Shown here piece after piece: positions 58,615-64,000 of a stretch of DNA of 64,000 bases. This DNA comes from Salinibaculum litoreum (GTDB lineage: Archaea > Halobacteriota > Halobacteria > Halobacteriales > Haloarculaceae), in the NCBI GenBank assembly GCA_009789175.1, contig CP046866.1, forward strand, positions 620,001 to 684,000, written 5' to 3'. The first letter of the stretch is position 1. Every line of letters starts with the position of its first letter. The translations under genes were made by a program, and so were the position numbers. The notes under the pieces were generated by a model, which was not told the origin of the DNA, made no database searches, and saw nothing but the letters and a program-made list of their open reading frames with translations.

Positions 58615-59775
58615 TCACATATCGGGCCAAGCTCGCAGTCCACGACTGAGACCAGTGATAGAGACGATCCATCGGACCGCAATGGCTTTTTTCAGTGTCT
58701 GAGCAGGGAATCCGCCGAAGGTTTCGAACGGGATGTACTGAACGTCGTGAGCGACTGCATCCTCGCCTACTGAAATTGCCGTTCCTTTCGATTCGAAGGT
58801 CCACTTTTCGAGGTCCTCGCCACGTATCTGTCGGGCGATATTCTTGCCGACGTGATCGGCAGCCTCCCAGGCGGCTTCCGCCGTTGGCGGTGCGACGGTG
58901 TCGTTTGGCTGGTCGATAAGCGCGCAATCGCCGATAGCGAAGACGCGTTCGTCGTCCGTCTGGAAACTCATCGCTGCATTGAGTCGATGATTTCTCTCGT
59001 TTTTAGTGACTTCGACATCCTTGATGCATTCCCGACCAGTGATACCCCCTGTCCAGATGAGGACATCATACTCCAGTTCGGTGTCCTCACCGACATAGAC
59101 GGTGGTCTCGTCTACTCTTTCGACGAACTCCCCGGTCAGAATGTCGATGCCGAGTTCCTCAAGCCGTGTCCGAAGCTCGGTTTGTACGCTGGAGTCGTTG
59201 TTGGGGAAGATGCTATCCAACCCTTCGACGAGATGGATGTCGATTGGTTCGTTCCACTCGTCGCGAACCTCGGCTATCTCACCAGTCGTCTGGATGCCAG
59301 AGAGACCAGCGCCGCCAACGATGACCTGTGCTGGCTCGGACGGTGTCGCATCTTCGACTGCGGCCTCTAATTCCGCCCGGATACCGCGGACATCGTCCAG
59401 GCTATTGACCGTGTGAGCGTACTCTTCGAGTCCATCGATGCCGAAGAATGCCGTCTGGGACCCGACTGCAACGAGGAGATAGTCGTATTCGACACTGTCA
59501 CCATCGGCGAGTGTGATACGTCGTTGTTCGGTATCGATATCCGTTGCAAATCCCTGTATGAAGTCCGTTTCGGGAGATTTGATATCTTCTATCGGGATGG
59601 CTATCTTGTCCTCGACAGAGGGGTCACGGAGACACCGATGAACTTCGTGAAGAACGAGGTGATACTCCGTATCCGAAATCCAGGTGATGTCGAGACTACG
59701 ATCTAGCTCAGACTCGAGGCTCTGGACCGCACCAGCGCCTGCATAGCCAGAGCCCAGGACTACCACATTGGGCAT
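58615..59775 (-). CDS. NDH-2-like FAD/NAD(P) oxidoreductase
   Basis: 386 residues from ATG 59775; the open frame extends upstream, but MPNVVVLGSGYAGAGAVQSL at 59775 is the standard N-terminal FAD-binding start. The NAD(P)-binding fold is VIVGGAGLSGIQTTGEIAEV (about 162-181), and the second FAD contact is VFAIGDCALID (about 295). Together with the C-terminal EAAWEAADHVGKNIARQI this is the type II NADH dehydrogenase or sulfide:quinone-oxidoreductase-like group. It would pass electrons from NADH to a membrane quinone and could reoxidise NADH made by the neighbouring dehydrogenases (inference). Confidence 0.87.
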   Translation of the reverse strand: MPNVVVLGSGYAGAGAVQSLESELDRSLDITWISDTEYHLVLHEVHRCLRDPSVEDKIAIPIEDIKSPETDFIQGFATDIDTEQRRITLADGDSVEYDYLLVAVGSQTAFFGIDGLEEYAHTVNSLDDVRGIRAELEAAVEDATPSEPAQVIVGGAGLSGIQTTGEIAEVRDEWNEPIDIHLVEGLDSIFPNNDSSVQTELRTRLEELGIDILTGEFVERVDETTVYVGEDTELEYDVLIWTGGITGRECIKDVEVTKNERNHRLNAAMSFQTDDERVFAIGDCALIDQPNDTVAPPTAEAAWEAADHVGKNIARQIRGEDLEKWTFESKGTAISVGEDAVAHDVQYIPFETFGGFPAQTLKKAIAVRWIVSITGLSRGLRAWPDM

Positions 59776-60340
59776 ACAATCACAGTAAATAGGCAACACT
59801 ACAAAAAATTTGCACATATAAAAAAGTATATACGACACCCGAATATGATAGTATTATAATTGTTTGAGTCGGCCTAAGCACGTCTCAGAAGTGGCCATGG
59901 AATATCGTGGGGGCGGCCAAGTACCCCCACAACTGACCTCTATCGCCGTCTCCATGCCACATGGTGGCACTGACTTCACGACAGAGGCTGAGTACAGACA
60001 CGTCCAGTCGAGGACTGACACCACTCTTTCAGTGCCAGTTGTCCTTTTTGCGCCAAGTGACTGGCGCACCTAATTGTTGGATAGTATACCATTTAATGCT
60101 TTCGGATGGGAAGCGAGTCCCTTCACAGCACTACTCAGACGGCCCGTTCGTTTCGGGACGGCCATAATGTGAGAGACAGACGTTTGGCTCGTCGAAGAAG
60201 GTGTGGGGGCCACACCTGTTGAAACTGCCAGACGACCTGAACTAGGTCAGCGTTCAACTGGCTCACTGGGCCGTGGATGTTGCCATAGGGCAACATGCGG
60301 AAATGCTGTTGCAGGCAAATAAGGCTTGGGGTATACTCGG
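59776..60340. other. Intergenic region with hairpins; remnant upstream of the permease genes
   Basis: About 565 bases. GTGGGGG (59907-59913) pairs with CCCCCAC (59924-59930), and TGCGCCA (60049-60055) pairs perfectly with TGGCGCA (60062-60068). A GCAAATAAG element about 20-27 bases before ATG 60341 may be a TATA box. The missing N-terminus of the PotB-type permease is not found here. Confidence 0.45.
60049..60068. promoter_or_regulatory. Perfect inverted repeat
   Basis: TGCGCCA, AGTGAC, TGGCGCA after a short T-run. It could be an operator, or a terminator read on the minus strand. Confidence 0.35.
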
Positions 60341-61120
60341 ATGACAATGCCGAAGACAAGTCCTCTCAACAGGGGACAGTTCACGCGAAGTGGGATTCGA
60401 CGGGGATGTTGGGAGGACCGTCTCCCCCTGGTCGCCAGCTCCGTCCCGAGGCTGTGGGACTCGGTGAAAGCCAGCATTATCACGACTCTGGTCGTCTTGC
60501 CCTTCGGCTACACGCTGGGGTATTTCCTTGCACGTACCAAGTCCAAGTTGATGCCGGTCTTGCTTGGTCTCGTTGTCGTGCAGTTCTGGGTTCCACTGGT
60601 CATACGCACGTATGCGTGGATCACGCTGCTCGGACAAAACGGAGTCATCAACCAAGCGCTCATGAGTATTGGCATCGTGAACGAGCCGATCCAGTTGCTC
60701 TACACCACGAATGGGATGATTCTTGGCCTTGTCGTGAGTATTATGCCATTTATGGTACTGCCAGTCTATTCTGCAGTATCAACTATCGACGAGGAAGTTA
60801 TCAACGCCGCAAAGACCCTCGGGGCAAGTGACTTACGGGCCTTTTACGAGGTGACGTTGCCACTGTCGTGGCCCGGTATTGTTTCAGGGATTCTCTTTAC
60901 GTTTATTCTCTCTGCAGGCTCGTTTGTCGCACCGACGCTACTCGGCGGCCCAGAGGATCGACTGATTGCACCAGTCATCGCTACAGTCTTCACAACTGAT
61001 TTCAACTGGCCGTTTGCTGCCGCGCTGTCGATGGTATACGTGCTCCTCCTCGCAGGAATGCTGTATCTGTTCACGCGGAAGGCTGACCTCGAAGAGGCAC
61101 TGGAGGGAACGCAACTATGA
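60341..61120 (+). CDS. PotB-type ABC transporter permease, N-terminus probably replaced
   Basis: 259 residues from ATG 60341. It shows the inner-membrane permease fold of spermidine/putrescine importers: membrane segments from ASIITTLVVLPFGYTLGYFL onward and the EAA loop AAKTLGASDLRAFYEVTLP (about 155-173) that contacts the ATPase. The family usually has about 285-300 residues with a first membrane helix near residue 20. Here the first 45 residues are polar and unrelated, so the original TM1 and loop appear lost. The stop overlaps the next start (ATGA). No ATPase or intact binding protein is in the window. Confidence 0.85.
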   Translation: MTMPKTSPLNRGQFTRSGIRRGCWEDRLPLVASSVPRLWDSVKASIITTLVVLPFGYTLGYFLARTKSKLMPVLLGLVVVQFWVPLVIRTYAWITLLGQNGVINQALMSIGIVNEPIQLLYTTNGMILGLVVSIMPFMVLPVYSAVSTIDEEVINAAKTLGASDLRAFYEVTLPLSWPGIVSGILFTFILSAGSFVAPTLLGGPEDRLIAPVIATVFTTDFNWPFAAALSMVYVLLLAGMLYLFTRKADLEEALEGTQL

Positions 61121-61923
61121 GAGGATCAAACCGCTGGAACTGGCCCGCGATCAAGGGCGTGTCATTGCTCGTGTACGTGAGCATGCTTGTCCCGCTTGCA
61201 GTCATCGTCATCAACTCGTTCAACGCTGCGCGGATTCCCAGTTTCCCACCGACGGAGTACAGTCTCAAATGGCATAAGGAATTCTTCGCAGACGACGTGT
61301 TCATTAACTCCCTGTTCAACCGCGTTCAGGTCGGCATCTGGTCTGCAGTCATCGCAGGTCTGATTGGGACAGTAACAGCGATGGGGTTCGTGCGGAAGAA
61401 GTTCCCGCTCAAGAACATGCTGTCCATCGCCATGCTCACGCCGATGCTCGTTCCGCCAGTCATCATCGGAGTGTCTTCGACGATATTCTTCGTTGAGATT
61501 GGCTGGGAACGGTCAGTCTGGTGGCTTATCGTGATGCACGCGCTGATAGCATTGCCCTATACCTTCCTTATCATGCGGAGTCGGTTCTACATGTTCGATG
61601 AGTCGCTTGAGGACGCCGCGATGACCCTGGGCGCAGACCGGCTCACGACATTCCGAGAAGTTACCTCCCCACTGGTTGCACCCTCGATCGTGACGGCGAT
61701 GGTCCTTGCCTTCGTTATCTCATTCGGTGAGTTTACCGCAACCCAATTCTGGGTGAAGCGGACGACAACTACCGTCCCAGTGGTTATCTACTCGATGGTC
61801 AGAACGCTCATCACACCGAAAGTGAACGTGCTAGCCACACTCGTATTGGGTGTCACGATTCTTATCCCGATTATCGGCATCATTATTCAACGCTTTGTGT
61901 TGTCGAGAGGTGGGAGAGCGTAA
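61117..61923 (+). CDS. PotC-type ABC transporter permease
   Basis: 268 residues, full length for the family, with six membrane segments starting at LLVYVSMLVPLAVIVINSFN (about 17-36) and the EAA loop DAAMTLGADRLTTFREVTSP (about 167-186). It would pair with the upstream PotB-type subunit to import polyamines or a related cationic solute. Translationally coupled to it by an ATGA overlap. The cluster stops at the IS6 element 54 bases downstream, which may have replaced the ATPase and other genes. Confidence 0.88.
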   Translation: MRGSNRWNWPAIKGVSLLVYVSMLVPLAVIVINSFNAARIPSFPPTEYSLKWHKEFFADDVFINSLFNRVQVGIWSAVIAGLIGTVTAMGFVRKKFPLKNMLSIAMLTPMLVPPVIIGVSSTIFFVEIGWERSVWWLIVMHALIALPYTFLIMRSRFYMFDESLEDAAMTLGADRLTTFREVTSPLVAPSIVTAMVLAFVISFGEFTATQFWVKRTTTTVPVVIYSMVRTLITPKVNVLATLVLGVTILIPIIGIIIQRFVLSRGGRA

Positions 61924-61977
61924 GACAACTCCACAGGAATCCCAAAATGTGTTTGTTTGGTAGTGTTTAATTTGGAA

Positions 61978-62720
61978 GGCACTGTCTAGTTCTGAATCTC
62001 CTCGGCTGGCGTTCGTCCGTTGAGCGCCTGATTTGGTCGTTCGTGGTTGTAGTGGTATCTGAACCGTCGTAACCATTGTTTCGCGCTTGACTGACTGCCC
62101 CGCCAAAACGAGTGAAAGCGGTCGATTCGCATGGTGACGGTATGAAACCATTTTTCGATGTGGTTTCGCTCTCGGTAATCGAGCTGACCGCTCAACTCAC
62201 GACGTGCAAGGGCAGTCAGATAGCCCGCAGCATCGACGAGAAACTCTGTGTCGGCGACATCGTGTTTCTCAGTGAGTCGGTGCAAAAACGCCGCCGCGGG
62301 GTCGGTCCCGCGGCGACTGAATACGTCAATCTCGAGCAGCAGCCGTGATTCTATGTCGATAGCGGCGTAGAGCCACTTTTTCTCACCGTCAACCTCAATT
62401 TGTTTCTCGTCAACCGCGACCTGCGACGGCGACGCCGTCGGCGGGTCGCTCTGTGCCTCAGAGAGCGTATGAACCCAATTCCAGACAGCACCGTGAGACC
62501 GATCGACACCCAACAAGTCTAAGATTGCCACCGTCTCCCTGATCGACAGCCCCGCCGTGTGGAGACGCACCCCAAACCGCCGGACGGGTGTCGGGGTGCG
62601 CTCGTTCTCCCAAACGTCTTGACTGTCCTCCTCTAACGTCTCTCTGAGCAGGTCTGCGAGTTCCATGAACAGTTCTCGCTACGACCTGCTCACTTCTCAA
62701 TCCCTCAACTAGACAGTGCC
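61978..62720 (-). mobile_element. Intact IS6-family insertion sequence
   Basis: 743 bp with perfect 14-bp terminal inverted repeats: GGCACTGTCTAGTT (61978-61991) and AACTAGACAGTGCC (62707-62720). It holds one transposase gene. The eight bases on either side, ATTTGGAA and TAGTTCCC, are not a target duplication. This fits IS6-type replicative transposition followed by deletion of adjacent DNA, or recombination between two copies. Consistent with that, the gene on its right lacks its 5' end and the transporter operon on its left is incomplete. Confidence 0.92.
61986..62666 (-). CDS. IS6-family transposase
   Basis: 226 residues. An N-terminal helix-turn-helix (RETVAILDLLGVDRSHGAVW, about 43-62) precedes the DDE core: first Asp in VAVDEKQIEV, second Asp in FLVDAAGYL, Glu in NHIEKWFHTVTMRID, then the C-terminal NHERPNQALNGRTPAEEI. 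Apparently intact and able to transpose. It is diverged from the decayed IS6-like gene at 47378-48052. Confidence 0.92.
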   Translation of the reverse strand: MELADLLRETLEEDSQDVWENERTPTPVRRFGVRLHTAGLSIRETVAILDLLGVDRSHGAVWNWVHTLSEAQSDPPTASPSQVAVDEKQIEVDGEKKWLYAAIDIESRLLLEIDVFSRRGTDPAAAFLHRLTEKHDVADTEFLVDAAGYLTALARRELSGQLDYRERNHIEKWFHTVTMRIDRFHSFWRGSQSSAKQWLRRFRYHYNHERPNQALNGRTPAEEIQN

Positions 62721-63768
62721 TAGTTCCCAAAAGAATCAGGCGCGTGAAGATGTCAAGGAGATGTGGGACCGGATAAATATAAAGGAAGTAACAAAGCGTC
62801 GGGGAAAAGGCTCTAACAAGACAGAGACGACTGTATACAAATTACAGGGGAGTATCAAACACGCAAATAAGGTACTCCGAGAACTGCAGGAGAAAGACAA
62901 AACCGCCCGGAAAGTTAGCACTGCAGATGCCACCGAAGCCAGCGATGTCCATTCCACCATCAACGCTGGAGCAAAAGAACTCTGGAAAGAAGAAGCCGGT
63001 GGTCAAGTTTCAATCCAGTGGAAGGCTGACGATTCCCACCAGATTATGAACTACTTTGCCGGTAAAAATCTGGACTTAGACGAAAACAAGTGTATGACAC
63101 TCCAGTACGCTGGCGACGATCCAGACAACTGGGAGTACAATGTCTCTGGGGTTCCTGAAGCGTGGGAGGAAGCGCTCCAAGAACCGGGCCGGCGGTACAC
63201 TCACGCTCATGACCCAATTACTCAAATCGGCGTTGCCCACCGTTGGGCTCAAGACTATATGGTTAACTCACAGAATGCCGATTCCCAGCTCAGTACGTAC
63301 AAAAATATGGGATATGCATTGCATTTCCTAGCTGACATGGGGAATCCGATGCACACAGGGAACTTCGATGAGCAGATAACTAACCAATGGGTTCACCACA
63401 CTTATGAGATATCGGCTAACGATCATCTCATGTTCGAGTCAGAGAATGAATCTGGGGTCAGGAATTTCCTCCTCAACAACGTCAATTTCGACATGCACCC
63501 CGAATATGGTCCGAACAGCTACGAGGAAGTCAAGGATCCAGGACAGTTCCAATTCTGGGATAAGTGGGCGCACCACGCAGTTCGACTCGCACGCAAGTCT
63601 CACGATTACTCCACTGAGCACGTTCAACGGACGTACAATATCGGCGCGTATAAGGATGTCTTAGAAATAAACACAACACTTGAGACCCAAGTGGAGTATC
63701 TCCACGCAGAGACAATGAAATACATGATGGGGTTCGTCGAGGAGTACAACAGCGACATCTCATACTGA
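62716..63768 (+). CDS. Zinc-dependent phospholipase C-like protein, 5' end removed by the IS
   Basis: 350 residues from a GTG that lies inside the IS terminal repeat; the true start and any signal peptide are lost. The metal ligands of the zinc phospholipase C family are present: a His in ADDSHQIM, His/Asp in YTHAHDP, H-x3-D-x5-H in LHFLADMGNPMH and H-x3-E in HHTYE, the same spacings as His118, Asp122, His128, His142 and Glu146 of bacterial enzymes. It would hydrolyse phospholipid or phosphate esters outside the cell, but without a signal peptide it is probably stranded. Residues 1-80 are polar and unrelated to the core. Confidence 0.78.
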   Translation: MPSSQKNQAREDVKEMWDRINIKEVTKRRGKGSNKTETTVYKLQGSIKHANKVLRELQEKDKTARKVSTADATEASDVHSTINAGAKELWKEEAGGQVSIQWKADDSHQIMNYFAGKNLDLDENKCMTLQYAGDDPDNWEYNVSGVPEAWEEALQEPGRRYTHAHDPITQIGVAHRWAQDYMVNSQNADSQLSTYKNMGYALHFLADMGNPMHTGNFDEQITNQWVHHTYEISANDHLMFESENESGVRNFLLNNVNFDMHPEYGPNSYEEVKDPGQFQFWDKWAHHAVRLARKSHDYSTEHVQRTYNIGAYKDVLEINTTLETQVEYLHAETMKYMMGFVEEYNSDISY

Positions 63769-63853
63769 CGTATTTGGAATTTTTCTCAAGTGGATTTTTC
63801 ACCACCATAAAATACTTAAATAACTGACTCGAAGCAGACAATATTCGGATTCA

Positions 63854-64000
63854 ATGACGGACCGTTCAACTTGGCAACTTGCCGTCCTCGTCGTGGGCCT
63901 CACCATCTCACTATCGGTAAGTGGGTGCATTGGTGGCGAGGATTACACCGTTTCGGTCAGCGACCCGGAAACCGGCGAGGTCTTCGGAGAGGTGACCGAA
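63854..64000 (+). CDS. Lipoprotein, cut by the window end
   Basis: 49 residues visible. The hydrophobic segment LAVLVVGLTISLSVSGC ends in a lipobox (VSGC, Cys at residue 25), so the mature protein would be lipid-anchored outside the membrane. The following GGEDYTVSVSDPETGEVFGE looks like the start of a beta-domain. ATG 63854 follows the phospholipase-like gene by 86 bases with a TACTTAAATAAC promoter-like stretch before it. Confidence 0.75.
   Translation, partial: MTDRSTWQLAVLVVGLTISLSVSGCIGGEDYTVSVSDPETGEVFGEVTE

Noticed and set aside
1-64000. tRNA, rRNA, integrase and attachment sites
   Set aside because: I looked for cloverleaf-like segments, tyrosine recombinases and matching direct repeats at the island edges and found none I could support.

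Overview
The window reads as haloarchaeal (class Halobacteria) replicon DNA. Proteins are very acidic, many starts have a TATA-like box about 25-30 bases upstream and almost no leader, and several families are typical of or confined to haloarchaea: bacterio-opsin-activator-type regulators with HTH_10, RdfA, an archaea-specific SMC-related protein, a stand-alone TRAM protein and haloarchaeal IS5/IS6 transposases. No rRNA, tRNA or CRISPR array was recognised. The mix of sensor fragments, IS remnants and toxin-antitoxin-like pairs fits a megaplasmid or a strongly accessory chromosomal segment.

Region 1 (1-6.4 kb) is a signalling cluster: two single-domain receivers, an intact triple-PAS histidine kinase, and a second large sensor that loses its kinase end at an IS5-family element.

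Region 2 (about 6.4-39.48 kb) is a compact accessory island. Nearly all genes are on the + strand, small, acidic, closely spaced or overlapping (ATGA/GTGA junctions), and mostly without a recognisable family. Recognisable members are an ASCH-domain protein, TRAM protein, arylsulfotransferase-like membrane protein, stand-alone TSCPD plus cysteine tail like that of class II ribonucleotide reductase, EVE/PUA-like protein overlapping a Dam-type DNA methyltransferase, a second (beta-class) DNA methyltransferase preceded by a zinc ribbon, a DUF6884-like protein, several small zinc-finger proteins and a 1042-residue protein with two winged-helix-like segments. At least sixteen near-identical imperfect inverted repeats (CCATC box, 12-13 bases, GGTGG box) sit immediately before or over gene starts throughout this island. 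I did not see them in the flanks. They look like the operator, promoter or leader element of one regulon and are the most striking feature of the window.

The island's right edge is visible at about 39.48 kb. There an island reading frame runs into a bacterio-opsin-activator-like regulator that has lost the start of its MEDS domain. The island is thus bracketed by two broken sensor genes.

Region 3 (39.5-48.4 kb) holds the Bat-like regulator, a DUF389 membrane protein, two toxin-antitoxin-like pairs each with a perfect operator-like palindrome at its start, a frameshifted polyamine-type substrate-binding protein and a decayed IS6-like transposase.

Region 4 (48.4-61.9 kb) is metabolic and cell-biological: two aldehyde dehydrogenases, a zinc alcohol dehydrogenase, a DUF4242 protein, a winged-helix regulator, the SMC-related/RdfA divergent pair, an NDH-2-like oxidoreductase and two PotB/PotC-type ABC permeases. 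Aldehyde dehydrogenases together with polyamine-transporter pieces suggest polyamine or amine-derived aldehyde oxidation (inference).

Region 5 (61.9-64 kb) has an intact 743-bp IS6-family element that has removed the 5' end of a zinc-dependent phospholipase C-like gene, then the start of a lipoprotein gene.
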